From contig JHWW01000001.1 in NCBI GenBank assembly GCA_000621985.1, positions 608,143 through 672,142 on the forward strand: a DNA stretch of 64,000 nt. The letters run 5' to 3'. Below, in pieces: positions 35,121 through 43,069 of the stretch (the stretch's first letter is position 1; the number at the start of each line of letters is the position of its first letter). This stretch comes from Lachnospiraceae bacterium V9D3004. Its GTDB lineage: Bacteria; Bacillota; Clostridia; Lachnospirales; Lachnospiraceae. A program made the translations under genes and the position numbers. Under the pieces are notes generated by a model, which worked only from the letters and a program-made list of their open reading frames with translations, was not told the DNA's origin and ran no database searches.

Positions 35121-36840
35121 GAATCTGGCAGGAGTTCCGGACGCGGCCGAGATGAGTCTGCTTGCAAATGAACTCTTCCCTGATCTTACGGAAGGAGTGT
35201 ACGGCATACCGTCGGACGCACAGGCAGTGAGCGTGCCTGAAAGCGCTACGCCGCAGGCTACAGCGCCGGGTTCTGCAGTTCCTGTGGCTGATGTGCCGGG
35301 AAACTCCGGCGAGCCGTTCGACTGGGAGCATCCGTTTGCTTACGGCGGGACAACAACCGATTCATGGCTTGGCACTGTAGAAGAGCCTTCGGCACCGGAA
35401 TCACAACTTGTTCCGGGAGAGAGTACACCTGCACTTACATACGGAGCAGGCGATATACCGGCGCTTCCGGAGACTAAGAGCACAAGTTACTCACCGGCTG
35501 TTATGTCGCAGAGTCAGGCGGCAGCCAATGACAGGACGATCGATGCTCCGACATCACTTGGCGGCGACTCGGTTCAAGCCGGTAAAAAAGAAGATGTTAA
35601 TATTACATCAAGAGACGAATCCATCCGGATCGGAAGTAAGACACTTGCTCAGATAAGACGTGATTTTCCGATCCTTTCAGAGAGGATAAACGGCAATCCG
35701 CTTGTGTGGCTTGACAACGGAGCAACAACACAGAGACCGCAGGCGGTAATTGACAGATTATCATATTACTATGAACATGAGAATTCCAATGTTCACCGCG
35801 GAGCGCATACACTTGCGGCAAGATCTACGGATGCATATGAGAATGCAAGAGATATCGTAAGAGACTTTATCGGTGCACCGTCATCTGAAGAGATAGTATT
35901 TGTGAGAGGTACGACCGAAGCCATCAATCTTGTGGCTAATGCTTACGTTAAACCGCAGCTTCAGCCGGGAGATGAGATCATTGTATCGATACTTGAGCAT
36001 CATGCGAATATTGTTCCGTGGCAGCTTGTATGCGAAGAGACCGGAGCAGTACTCAAAGTGATTCCATGTGATGAATCCGGTCAGCTCTTACTTCATGAAT
36101 ATGAGAAGTTATTTACACCGAGAACAAAATTCGTGTCGGTTACTCATGTATCAAATGTACTCGGTACCGTGACACCGGTTGAAGAGCTTATAGCGATAGC
36201 ACACAGACACGGCGTGCGCATACTCATTGACGGCGCGCAGTCGGTTGCACACATACCTGTAAATGTATCAGCGCTTGATGCGGATTTCTTCGTATTTTCA
36301 GGCCATAAGATATTCGCACCGACGGGAATCGGTGTTGTATACGGCAAGAAAGAACTGCTTGAGGCAGCAAGACCGTATCATGGCGGCGGTAATATGATAG
36401 CCGATGTTACATTTGAGAGAACAATATATAATCCTGCTCCGAACAAATTCGAAGCGGGAACCGGAAGTATTGCGGATGCTGTGGGACTCGGTGCCGCACT
36501 CACATATCTGAGTGAGATAGGAATGCCGTGTGTATACAGATGGGAACATGAGCTTCTGCAGTACGCAACAAAAGAGATGTCAAGAGTAAAAGGACTTCAC
36601 TTTATCGGAACGGCACTTAACAAAGCTTCCGTATTGTCATTCAAGCTTGACGGTTATTCGGACGAAGAAGTCGGCAAGAGACTTGACAGCTACGGCATAG
36701 CAGTACGTACAGGACATCACTGTGCACAGCCGGTACTCAGACATTTTGGATATGAAGGTTCGGTGAGACCGACTTTAGCATTGTATAATTCACCGGATGA
36801 TATTGATGTGTTAGTAAAAGTATTAAAAACATTCGCCTGA
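35107..36840 (+). CDS. Cysteine desulfurase (SufS-type) with encapsulin cargo-loading extension
   Basis: The 577-residue protein has a catalytic SufS/CsdA domain at about 172-577: WLDNGATTQRP, RGTTEAINLVA, PLP lysine 401 in FSGHKIFAPTG and the persulfide cysteine 539 in RTGHHCAQP. The first 170 residues are Pro/Ala/Ser/Glu-rich and predicted disordered, with two ordered-looking islands: AEMSLLANELFPDLTEG (14-30) and GEPFDWEHPFAYGG (68-81). Desulfurases packaged by family 2A encapsulins have such an N-terminal targeting domain. GAGGTGGG supports the ATG at 35107, inside the encapsulin reading frame. It would mobilise cysteine sulfur within the shell, possibly for storage. Confidence 0.94.
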   Translation: MTTIENLAGVPDAAEMSLLANELFPDLTEGVYGIPSDAQAVSVPESATPQATAPGSAVPVADVPGNSGEPFDWEHPFAYGGTTTDSWLGTVEEPSAPESQLVPGESTPALTYGAGDIPALPETKSTSYSPAVMSQSQAAANDRTIDAPTSLGGDSVQAGKKEDVNITSRDESIRIGSKTLAQIRRDFPILSERINGNPLVWLDNGATTQRPQAVIDRLSYYYEHENSNVHRGAHTLAARSTDAYENARDIVRDFIGAPSSEEIVFVRGTTEAINLVANAYVKPQLQPGDEIIVSILEHHANIVPWQLVCEETGAVLKVIPCDESGQLLLHEYEKLFTPRTKFVSVTHVSNVLGTVTPVEELIAIAHRHGVRILIDGAQSVAHIPVNVSALDADFFVFSGHKIFAPTGIGVVYGKKELLEAARPYHGGGNMIADVTFERTIYNPAPNKFEAGTGSIADAVGLGAALTYLSEIGMPCVYRWEHELLQYATKEMSRVKGLHFIGTALNKASVLSFKLDGYSDEEVGKRLDSYGIAVRTGHHCAQPVLRHFGYEGSVRPTLALYNSPDDIDVLVKVLKTFA

Positions 36841-36864
36841 TATACAGGCTGAAAGGAGACTAAG

Positions 36865-37824
36865 GTGAGCGAGATTATCAGGGAAGAAGAGATTGACGGG
36901 ATAGTTAAGGAGATATTCGCTGATTTTGAAGGTGAGAAGAATATCGACGCAATCAATATATTTGATAAACCCGACAAAGCTGAAGTGCATGAGCTTGTAC
37001 ATAATCTGTTCAGGATAATATATCCGGGTTATTTCAGGGATAAGTCGTATAAGATATATAATCCGAAGAACAGCTTTGCGGTGATCATTGAAGATATATT
37101 CTATCATTTGAACAAACAGATTATTCTGGCACTTGACTTCTGTACAAAAAGAGGTACTCTTACATATGAGGACAGAGTGGAAGAAAGTTACAGAATATGT
37201 AAGGCATTCTTCGGAAAGATACCGAAGATCCGTGAATATATCGAGACCGACCTTCTGGCGGCTTATGACGGAGACCCGGCAGCATGCTGTTTTGAAGAGA
37301 TAATTCTCGCTTACCCCGGTCTTATGGCTATAACGGTCTACAGGATAGCACATGAACTGTACCTTGAACGGGTACCCGTGCTTCCGAGACTTATGACTGA
37401 ATATGCACATTCGCAGACGGGAATAGATATTCATCCCGGTGCTTCAATTGATAAATATTTCTTTATCGATCACGGTACCGGCATCGTAATAGGTGAAACA
37501 TCGGTCATTGGAAAGAGAGTCAAGATATATCAGGGTGTTACGATCGGCGCACTGTCAACAAGAGGCGGACAGAAGCTTTCGGGCAAGAAGAGACATCCGA
37601 CGATATGCGACAATGTAACTATCTATGCCGGAGCCTCCATACTCGGAGGAGAGACGGTCATAGGTGAGAATGCAGTGATCGGCGGCAACACATTCATTAC
37701 ATGTTCCATAGAACCGGACACAGTGGTCACAATGAAGAATCTTGAGATGGAATACCGGACATCGGGCAAGGAGAGAAAAAGTGAGGAGATAAAGCAGCCT
37801 GACGAGTGGTATTATATGATATAG
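36865..37824 (+). CDS. Serine O-acetyltransferase (EpsC type)
   Basis: The 319-residue protein makes O-acetylserine, the substrate of CysK. It has a helical N-terminal domain and a left-handed beta-helix of hexapeptide repeats: GIDIHPGASIDKYFFIDHGTGIVIGETSVIGKRVKIYQGVTIGAL (catalytic His in IDHGTG), then HPTICDNVTIYAGASILGG. It matches the longer EpsC form. The start is GTG at 36865 after AAAGGAG. It follows the encapsulated desulfurase by 24 bases. Serine acetyltransferase is a frequent neighbour of family 2A encapsulins, which ties the shell to cysteine metabolism. Confidence 0.93.
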   Translation: MSEIIREEEIDGIVKEIFADFEGEKNIDAINIFDKPDKAEVHELVHNLFRIIYPGYFRDKSYKIYNPKNSFAVIIEDIFYHLNKQIILALDFCTKRGTLTYEDRVEESYRICKAFFGKIPKIREYIETDLLAAYDGDPAACCFEEIILAYPGLMAITVYRIAHELYLERVPVLPRLMTEYAHSQTGIDIHPGASIDKYFFIDHGTGIVIGETSVIGKRVKIYQGVTIGALSTRGGQKLSGKKRHPTICDNVTIYAGASILGGETVIGENAVIGGNTFITCSIEPDTVVTMKNLEMEYRTSGKERKSEEIKQPDEWYYMI

Positions 37825-37948
37825 GTGATACAGCTTACCAAAGTCAATGAATTTTGTGCTTGCAAAAAAATCATTGACCTTGGTGAGCAAGCAGATATGA
37901 GCCGAAGCCTTTTGAGAAGCAAACGAGCGGAGCAATCCGTGTATCACC
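37824..37948. repeat. 125-bp two-tier palindrome upstream of the ThiS-like gene
   Basis: A perfect outer pair GGTGATACA/TGTATCACC (37824-37832 and 37940-37948) encloses an 18-bp inner stem (37833-37850 with 37871-37888; GCTTACCAAAGTCAATGA, two mismatches). The innermost TTTTG...CAAAA also pairs. The terminal inverted repeats resemble a small non-autonomous element; it could also act in the transcript as a processing or regulatory structure. Confidence 0.8.
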
Positions 37949-37968
37949 GTAAAATTCGGAGGTAGAAT

Positions 37969-38175
37969 ATGAAAATAACAGTTGCAGGAGAAAAAAAGGA
38001 CGTAAAAGACGGGCTCACCGTAGCCGAGCTTATTGTTCAGGAGGAAGTTGAGACTCCTGAGTATGTGACAGTATCGATCAATGAGGAATTCATTAAAAAT
38101 GATACATTCGACACCTATGTATTACAGGATGGTGACGATGTTGAATTCCTTTATTTTATGGGAGGTGGAAGATAG
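37969..38175 (+). CDS. ThiS/MoaD-like sulfur carrier ending GGGR
   Basis: The 68-residue ubiquitin-fold protein (MKITVAGEKKDVKDGLTVAEL...DGDDVEFLYFMGGGR) has the beta-grasp pattern of ThiS. Working carriers end in GG; this one has GGG followed by one extra Arg68. Carriers with an extra C-terminal residue, such as HcyS of Wolinella, need trimming by a JAMM protease before activation, and one is encoded two genes downstream. The ribosome binding site is CGGAGG. Its stop codon overlaps the start of the E1 gene by one base. It is unlikely to serve thiamine synthesis, as no thi genes are present. Confidence 0.9.
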   Translation: MKITVAGEKKDVKDGLTVAELIVQEEVETPEYVTVSINEEFIKNDTFDTYVLQDGDDVEFLYFMGGGR

Positions 38176-38996
38176 TGGCATTCACAAATGAACAGTTGGA
38201 GCGCTATTCCAGACATATCATATTAAAAGAGGTCGGTGTGAAAGGTCAGAAGAAGCTCCTTAACGCAAAAGTACTTATCATAGGAGCGGGAGGTCTCGGT
38301 TCGCCGGCAGCATTGTATCTTGCGGCAGCAGGTGTCGGAACCATCGGTATCGCTGATGCGGATGCAGTTGATCTTTCCAATCTTCAGAGACAGGTCATAC
38401 ATACGACTAATGACGTGGGAAGGAAGAAGGTTGATTCCGCAGCTGAGACGATGCGTGCGATCAATCCCGATGTTACAGTCAATACATATCATGAATATGT
38501 GACAAGTGCGAATATACTTGATCTTATTAAGGATTATGATTTTGTTATAGACGGCACTGATAATTTCCCAGCCAAGTTTTTGATCAATGATGCATGTGTG
38601 ATGGCGAAGAAACCGCTGTCTCACGCAGGTATTATCAGGTTCAAAGGTCAGCTTACGACAATTGTTCCGGGAGAGGGACCATGCTACAGATGTATATTCG
38701 AGACACCGCCGCCAAAGGATGCGGTTCCTACATGTAAGGAAGCAGGCGTTATCGGCGCAATGGGCGGTGTGATCGGATCTCTTCAGGCAATGGAAGCGAT
38801 AAAATATATTACCGGAGCCGGTGATCTCCTTGTGGGATATCTTCTTACATATGATGCTCTTAAGATGGAATTCAGGAAGATCAAGCTTCCGCCGCGCGGA
38901 AAAGGATGTGCGGTATGTTCCGATGAACCCACAATAACCGAGCTTATAGATTATGAGCTTCCGGCATGCGAATTAAAGCAGGGAAATGAGGAATGA
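38175..38996 (+). CDS. HesA/MoeB/ThiF family E1-like adenylyltransferase
   Basis: The 273-residue protein would adenylate the C-terminal glycine of the sulfur carrier. Motifs are GAGGLGSPAALYLAAAGVGTIGIADADAVDLSNLQRQVIH (ATP binding), DGTDNFPAKFLINDAC, zinc cysteines CYRC and CAVC, and VPTCKEAG. The start is GTG at 38175, preceded by GGAGGTGG and overlapping the carrier stop by one base. It is closely related in sequence to the E1 domain at 32.9-33.6 kb (both open with ERYSRH/ERFGKH...GVKGQK), but lacks the fused carrier and rhodanese. This suggests duplicated pathways in one island. Confidence 0.93.
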   Translation: MAFTNEQLERYSRHIILKEVGVKGQKKLLNAKVLIIGAGGLGSPAALYLAAAGVGTIGIADADAVDLSNLQRQVIHTTNDVGRKKVDSAAETMRAINPDVTVNTYHEYVTSANILDLIKDYDFVIDGTDNFPAKFLINDACVMAKKPLSHAGIIRFKGQLTTIVPGEGPCYRCIFETPPPKDAVPTCKEAGVIGAMGGVIGSLQAMEAIKYITGAGDLLVGYLLTYDALKMEFRKIKLPPRGKGCAVCSDEPTITELIDYELPACELKQGNEE

Positions 38997-39000
38997 TATT

Positions 39001-39429
39001 ATGAAGATCATCTTGAGACGTGAAGATTATAACAGGATGTATGAACATGCAAAAGCAAATGTTCCCGAAGAGGCTTGCGGACTGATCGCAGGAAAAGAAC
39101 TTGAAGATGGCACGCGCAAGATCACAAAAGTGTATCTGCTCGAGAATATCGATCATTCAAATGAGCATTTTTCCATAGATCCGAAGGAACATCTTGCTGC
39201 GATCAAGAACATGCGTGCAAACGGGCTTTTGCCTTTTGGTAACTGGCACTCTCATCCGGAGACGCCTTCACGTCCGTCCGAGGAAGATAAGCGTCTTGCC
39301 AATGACAGCAGGGCAACTTATATGATATTTTCACTTGAGCATGAAGATGAGCCGGTGCTTAATGCATTTCATATTGAAGGCAACGACGGCGAGAGGACAG
39401 TAAGAAAAGAGGAGCTTGAGATCATATAG
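39001..39429 (+). CDS. JAMM/MPN+ metalloprotease (HcyD/Mec-like), second copy
   Basis: The 142-residue protein has the full JAMM signature: Glu in EEACGLIAG and HSHPETPSRPSEED. It is only moderately similar to the JAMM protein at 32.1 kb. Its position two genes after the GGGR-ending carrier fits removal of the C-terminal Arg and/or release of the sulfur amino acid from the carrier. The start at 39001 is preferred because GAGGAATG lies just before; an alternative in-frame ATG is at 38986. Confidence 0.88.
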   Translation: MKIILRREDYNRMYEHAKANVPEEACGLIAGKELEDGTRKITKVYLLENIDHSNEHFSIDPKEHLAAIKNMRANGLLPFGNWHSHPETPSRPSEEDKRLANDSRATYMIFSLEHEDEPVLNAFHIEGNDGERTVRKEELEII

Positions 39430-39450
39430 AGAAGAGGGAGGATATATAAT

Positions 39451-39702
39451 ATGGCTGATATAGATTTTAACGTAGACGATACGGTGGATATAACCGATGT
39501 GGTCTGCCCGGTGACTTTCGTTAAGACGAAGGTGGCTCTTGAAGAGCTTGATGACGGACAGATACTTCAGGTTCACATCAATGACGGTGAGCCGATCAAA
39601 AATGTTCCGAGAAGTGTTAAGGAAGAAGGACACGAAGTATTAAAGATCGTGGACAATGAAGACGGAACATTTGAGTTGTATATTAAGAAGGTCGGAGACT
39701 GA
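39451..39702 (+). CDS. TusA-like sulfurtransferase
   Basis: The 83-residue protein has the TusA fold signature around the persulfide cysteine: VDITDVVCPVTFVKTKVALEELDDGQILQV. The usual CPxP is CPVT here, so the second proline is missing. TusA proteins relay persulfide sulfur between desulfurases and acceptors. It follows the carrier/E1/JAMM genes by 21 bases with GAGGGAGG as ribosome binding site, and is the last gene of this transcript before two terminator-like hairpins. Confidence 0.9.
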   Translation: MADIDFNVDDTVDITDVVCPVTFVKTKVALEELDDGQILQVHINDGEPIKNVPRSVKEEGHEVLKIVDNEDGTFELYIKKVGD

Positions 39703-39725
39703 CCGTAATAGCTAAAAATGTGTGT

Positions 39726-39758
39726 AACTGCCTGGTGAGCAGTTCTTGTTGATTTTTT
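39726..39758 (+). terminator. Terminator after the TusA-like gene
   Basis: AACTGC and GCAGTT pair around CTGGTGA and are followed by CTTGTTGATTTTTT; the short stem makes it moderate. Confidence 0.6.
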
Positions 39759-39767
39759 GATAGAACA

Positions 39768-39821
39768 GGTCTGTATTCTGTGTTATTCCGCTGTGGCGGA
39801 AACGGAGTACAGGCCTTTTTT
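39768..39821 (+). terminator. Second, stronger terminator downstream of the TusA-like gene
   Basis: An imperfect stem GGTCTGTATTCTGT...TTCCGC pairs with GCGGAA.ACGGAGTACAGGCC around TGTG, followed by TTTTTT. Together with the previous hairpin it isolates the thiS-E1-JAMM-tusA transcript from iscS. Confidence 0.8.
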
Positions 39822-39831
39822 GCCTGAGGAA

Positions 39832-39960
39832 AGTACGCAGGTGTTACCAGACACTGTTATTGCTCATGAAGGTCATAAATGGGGAGCATGGAAGGTTGTC
39901 AAGGAGCCTACCGTGGATGAAGAAGGCGCCGATATTTTTATGTTGACATTTGAAGATTAA
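39832..39960 (+). pseudogene. Possible remnant of a surface-protein repeat
   Basis: The open frame here reads VIAHEGHKWGAWKVVKEPTV and DEEGADIFMLTFED, resembling the HxWGxWKVxKEPTxxxEG motif of clostridial cell-surface repeats. It has no start codon with a ribosome binding site (the frame runs back through two terminators), so it is at best a decayed fragment or chance. Confidence 0.3.
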
Positions 39961-39970
39961 GTGATATACT
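39943..39970 (+). promoter_or_regulatory. Sigma-A promoter of iscS
   Basis: TTGACA (39943-39948), a 16-base spacer and TATACT (39965-39970). Confidence 0.75.
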
Positions 39971-39990
39971 ATTCCTTATAAGAATACAAA

Positions 39991-40009
39991 ACCTATATTA
40001 ATACTAGGC
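39991..40009. promoter_or_regulatory. ACCTA-N9-TAGG dyad downstream of the iscS promoter
   Basis: ACCTATATTAATACTAGGC matches the cysK promoter dyad ACCTATTGACATGGTAGGT in both half-sites and spacing. It lies about 20 bases downstream of the iscS -10, where a bound repressor would block transcription. The regulator itself (an Rrf2-type protein by analogy) is not in the window. Confidence 0.5.
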
Positions 40010-40030
40010 AATGGAAAGGCGGATAGTGTT

Positions 40031-41209
40031 ATGGAAAATATAGTATATCTGGATAATGCAGCCACAACTCCTGTGAACAAAGAGGTGTTTGAGGCGATGA
40101 AACCGTATTTTTCTGAGATCTACGGCAATGCTTCCAGTATATATAAATTTGCGGGGAAGGCTACGAATGCAGTCGATGAAGCCAGAAGGAAGGTGGCGGA
40201 TTTTCTTGGAGCGGAACCTGCGGAAGTTTATTTTACCGGCGGAGGAAGCGAATCGGATAACTGGGCACTGAAGGGTACCGCATATGCCCTTAAGGATAAA
40301 GGAAAGCATATTATAACAAGTAAGATAGAGCATCATGCGATACTTCATACATGTGAATTCCTCGAAAAGCAGGGATTCGAAGTGACATATGCGGACGTTG
40401 ACGAGAACGGCGTGGTTAAGCTTGATGAGCTTGAGAAAGCAATAAGGGATGATACGATACTTATATCTGTCATGTATGCGAATAATGAGATCGGAACTAT
40501 ACAGCCGGTAAAGGAGATCGGAGAGATCGCCCACAGGCACGGAGTATTATTCCATACGGATGCGGTTCAGGCATATGGTCATCTCCCCATTAATGTAAAT
40601 GAACAGAATATTGATATGTTGAGTGCCAGCGGTCACAAGTTTGGCGGCCCGAAAGGGATAGGAATATTATATGTCCGCAAAGGGATCAATATCACTCCGC
40701 TCATACACGGTGGCGCACAGGAGAGAAATAAACGTGCAGGCACCCATAATACTCCGGGAATTGTAGGATTTGCGGCGGCAACCACGATCGCGGACAATGA
40801 GATGGAATACAGGATAGAATATGAGACCGGACTTAGAGATTATCTGATCGACAGAGTGCTTGAAGAGATACCTTATACAAGACTTAACGGTCACAGAACG
40901 GACAGATTGGCCAATAATGTCAATTTCAGCTTCAGGTTTATAGAAGGCGAGTCACTTCTTATAATGTTAGATCGGAGCGGAATATGCGGTTCAAGCGGTT
41001 CGGCATGTACATCCGGTTCTCTCGATCCGTCACATGTGCTTCTTGCAATAGGACTTCCGCATGAGATCGCACATGGTTCCTTAAGACTGACGCTGTCTCA
41101 TGAGAATACAAAGGATGAGATAGATTATACGATAGAAGAGATCAAAAAAACAGTTGAGAGACTACGCAGTATGTCACCGTTATATGAGGATTTCTTGAAG
41201 AACCGGTAG
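40031..41209 (+). CDS. iscS: Cysteine desulfurase, IscS/NifS type
   Basis: The 392-residue PLP enzyme supplies sulfur for Fe-S clusters and tRNA thiolation. Motifs are YLDNAATTPV, SESDNWALKG, the PLP lysine in SASGHKFGGPKGIG and the flexible loop cysteine in SSGSACTSGSLDPSHVL. It is class I (IscS/NifS), distinct from the class II SufS-like encapsulated enzyme at 35.1 kb. An IscU-type scaffold gene follows, making a minimal ISC pair. It has its own promoter and candidate operator upstream. Confidence 0.95.
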   Translation: MENIVYLDNAATTPVNKEVFEAMKPYFSEIYGNASSIYKFAGKATNAVDEARRKVADFLGAEPAEVYFTGGGSESDNWALKGTAYALKDKGKHIITSKIEHHAILHTCEFLEKQGFEVTYADVDENGVVKLDELEKAIRDDTILISVMYANNEIGTIQPVKEIGEIAHRHGVLFHTDAVQAYGHLPINVNEQNIDMLSASGHKFGGPKGIGILYVRKGINITPLIHGGAQERNKRAGTHNTPGIVGFAAATTIADNEMEYRIEYETGLRDYLIDRVLEEIPYTRLNGHRTDRLANNVNFSFRFIEGESLLIMLDRSGICGSSGSACTSGSLDPSHVLLAIGLPHEIAHGSLRLTLSHENTKDEIDYTIEEIKKTVERLRSMSPLYEDFLKNR

Positions 41210-41292
41210 TAGGACTCCGGAATTGTGACTCCGGGATGTCGAACAGTTACATGAAGTTAATTAATTATCGAAGATCAGTAAGGAGAATGAAT

Positions 41293-41724
41293 ATGAGTCA
41301 GGTATTGGAATACAGTGAAAAAGTAATGGATCATTTTGCAAATCCGAGAAATGTCGGAGAGATCGAGGATGCAGCAGGAGTGGGAACGGTAGGAAACGCC
41401 AAATGCGGCGATATAATGAGAATATATCTTGATATCAAAGATAATGTTGTACAGGACGCCAAGTTCAAGACTTTCGGCTGCGGCGCTGCGGTTGCAACAA
41501 GCAGCATGGCAACAGAACTTATCAAAGGAAAGACGGTTGAAGAGGCGCTTGGAATAACTAATAAGGCTGTTATGGAAGCGCTTGACGGACTTCCGCCCGT
41601 CAAGGTACACTGTTCGCTTCTTGCCGAAGAAGCAATTCATGCCGCTTTATGGGATTATTCCCAGAAGAACGGCATCACTATCGAAGGACTTAAGCCTCCG
41701 GTAGCGGATATAAGCGAAGAGTAG
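41293..41724 (+). CDS. iscU: Fe-S cluster scaffold protein IscU/NifU-N
   Basis: The 143-residue protein begins MSQVLEYSEKVMDHFANPRNVG and keeps the three cluster-ligand cysteines in NAKCGD, FGCGAA and VHCSLLA, as in NifU-N/IscU scaffolds of Clostridia. AGGAG at 41281-41285 points to ATG 41293 rather than 41287 or further upstream. The C-terminus is extended (GITIEGLKPPVADISEE). It pairs with the desulfurase immediately upstream. Confidence 0.94.
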   Translation: MSQVLEYSEKVMDHFANPRNVGEIEDAAGVGTVGNAKCGDIMRIYLDIKDNVVQDAKFKTFGCGAAVATSSMATELIKGKTVEEALGITNKAVMEALDGLPPVKVHCSLLAEEAIHAALWDYSQKNGITIEGLKPPVADISEE

Positions 41725-41751
41725 AAAAAAATGTGACACGAGGTAGCGTAC

Positions 41752-42960
41752 ATGGTTGAGAAGAATACTGATTTTGACAAGGCTGTTGACAGATACAATA
41801 CGGATTGCCTGAAGTTTGATTTTGCGAAGAAGCGCGGGAAGCCGGAGGACGTCCTTTCATATTGGGTGGCGGACATGGATTTTCAGACGTCGAGTATCGT
41901 GCTTGATAAGATGACTGAAAGGATCAGTCACGGAATATTCGGATATACCGAGACAGGTGAGAGATATTTTAATGCAGTGGCCGGCTGGCTTAAGAAGCAT
42001 CACGATCTCGACGTAAAAGAAGAGTGGCTTGTCAAGACACCGGGCGTAATGTTTGCGCTTGCTATGGTCATCAAGGCTCTTACCGAACCGGGTGACAGAA
42101 TATTGATCCAGGAGCCGTTATATTATCCGTTCAAGCAGGTCGTTGAGGATAACGGAAGAGTTGTTGTAAGCAGTGATCTGTATCTTAAGAATGGAAGATA
42201 TTATATCGATTATGAAGATTTTGAGAAAAAAGTGGTCAATAATCATATAAGAATGTTTCTTTTATGCAATCCGCATAATCCGGTGGGAAGAGTGTGGAGC
42301 AGAGAGGAACTTGAAAGGCTTGGAGACATATGCCTTGCAAATGATGTTATAGTCGTAAGCGATGAGATACATTCAGACCTCATAGTAGGCGACGTAAAGC
42401 ATACGCCATTTTTATCGATAAAGAAAGAATATGAAGATATATCGATAACCTGCACTTCGCCGGCTAAGACATTCAATCTTGCGGGACTTCAGATATCGAA
42501 TATATTCATCCCCAACAGAACGATAAGACACGGATTCGAGAGGCAGAGGGACGCAGCCGGTTACAGTCAGCTTAATACGATGGGAATCGTTGCATGCGAA
42601 GCCGCATATCTGTACGGTGAAGAGTGGTATGAAGCTGTAATGACATATATTAAATCTAACCTTAACTTCCTGAGAGACTATCTTAAGGAGAATATATCTT
42701 CGGTAAGACTTATAGAACCGGAGGGAACCTATCTGGTATGGCTCGACATGAGAGAACTTAATCTGAATGAAGACGAATTGGAGGATCTTATCGTTAACAA
42801 AGCCGGTCTGTGGCTTGACAGGGGAGCAATATTCGGCCGTGCCGGGGAAGGTTTTGAGAGGATCAATATCGCAACAAGCAGAGAATACCTGAAGCAGGGG
42901 CTTGACAGCTTAAAAGAAGCGATAGAGAATTATACGGGAATATGCAACTACGTTATATAG
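41752..42960 (+). CDS. MalY/PatB family C-S lyase (cystathionine beta-lyase-like aminotransferase)
   Basis: The 402-residue fold-type I PLP enzyme has the PatB/MalY signature YWVADMDFQTSSIV, LCNPHNPVGRVWSREEL, VSDEIHSDLI and the PLP lysine in TSPAKTFNLAGLQ. These enzymes split cystathionine or cysteine to release sulfide or homocysteine, pyruvate and ammonia. Its position right after the sulfur island supports a cysteine/methionine interconversion role. The start at 41752 follows GAGGTAGCGTAC, a modest site. Aminotransferase activity cannot be excluded. Confidence 0.9.
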   Translation: MVEKNTDFDKAVDRYNTDCLKFDFAKKRGKPEDVLSYWVADMDFQTSSIVLDKMTERISHGIFGYTETGERYFNAVAGWLKKHHDLDVKEEWLVKTPGVMFALAMVIKALTEPGDRILIQEPLYYPFKQVVEDNGRVVVSSDLYLKNGRYYIDYEDFEKKVVNNHIRMFLLCNPHNPVGRVWSREELERLGDICLANDVIVVSDEIHSDLIVGDVKHTPFLSIKKEYEDISITCTSPAKTFNLAGLQISNIFIPNRTIRHGFERQRDAAGYSQLNTMGIVACEAAYLYGEEWYEAVMTYIKSNLNFLRDYLKENISSVRLIEPEGTYLVWLDMRELNLNEDELEDLIVNKAGLWLDRGAIFGRAGEGFERINIATSREYLKQGLDSLKEAIENYTGICNYVI

Positions 42961-42988
42961 CGTTCATGGGGGGCCAAACAGTAATTAT

Positions 42989-43017
42989 TTGCATATTTTT
43001 TTTTAGTATGCTACAAT
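42989..43017 (+). promoter_or_regulatory. Putative promoter of the pyridoxamine kinase gene
   Basis: TTGCAT (42989-42994), a 17-base T-rich spacer and TACAAT (43012-43017). Confidence 0.65.
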
Positions 43018-43069
43018 CTTCTATACTTGCAGGACTTTACAATACAGATTTGGTGAGGTGTATTAACCG

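Noticed and set aside
37969..38996. Thiamine biosynthesis thiS-thiF
   Set aside because: No thiG, thiH, thiC or thiE is present, and the JAMM, TusA and cysteine genes around them point to sulfur amino acid synthesis.
39757..39960. Forward 67-codon ORF after the TusA-like gene
   Set aside because: It starts at TTG inside the T-tract of one terminator and runs through another. Only its last third resembles a surface repeat; kept as a low-confidence remnant.
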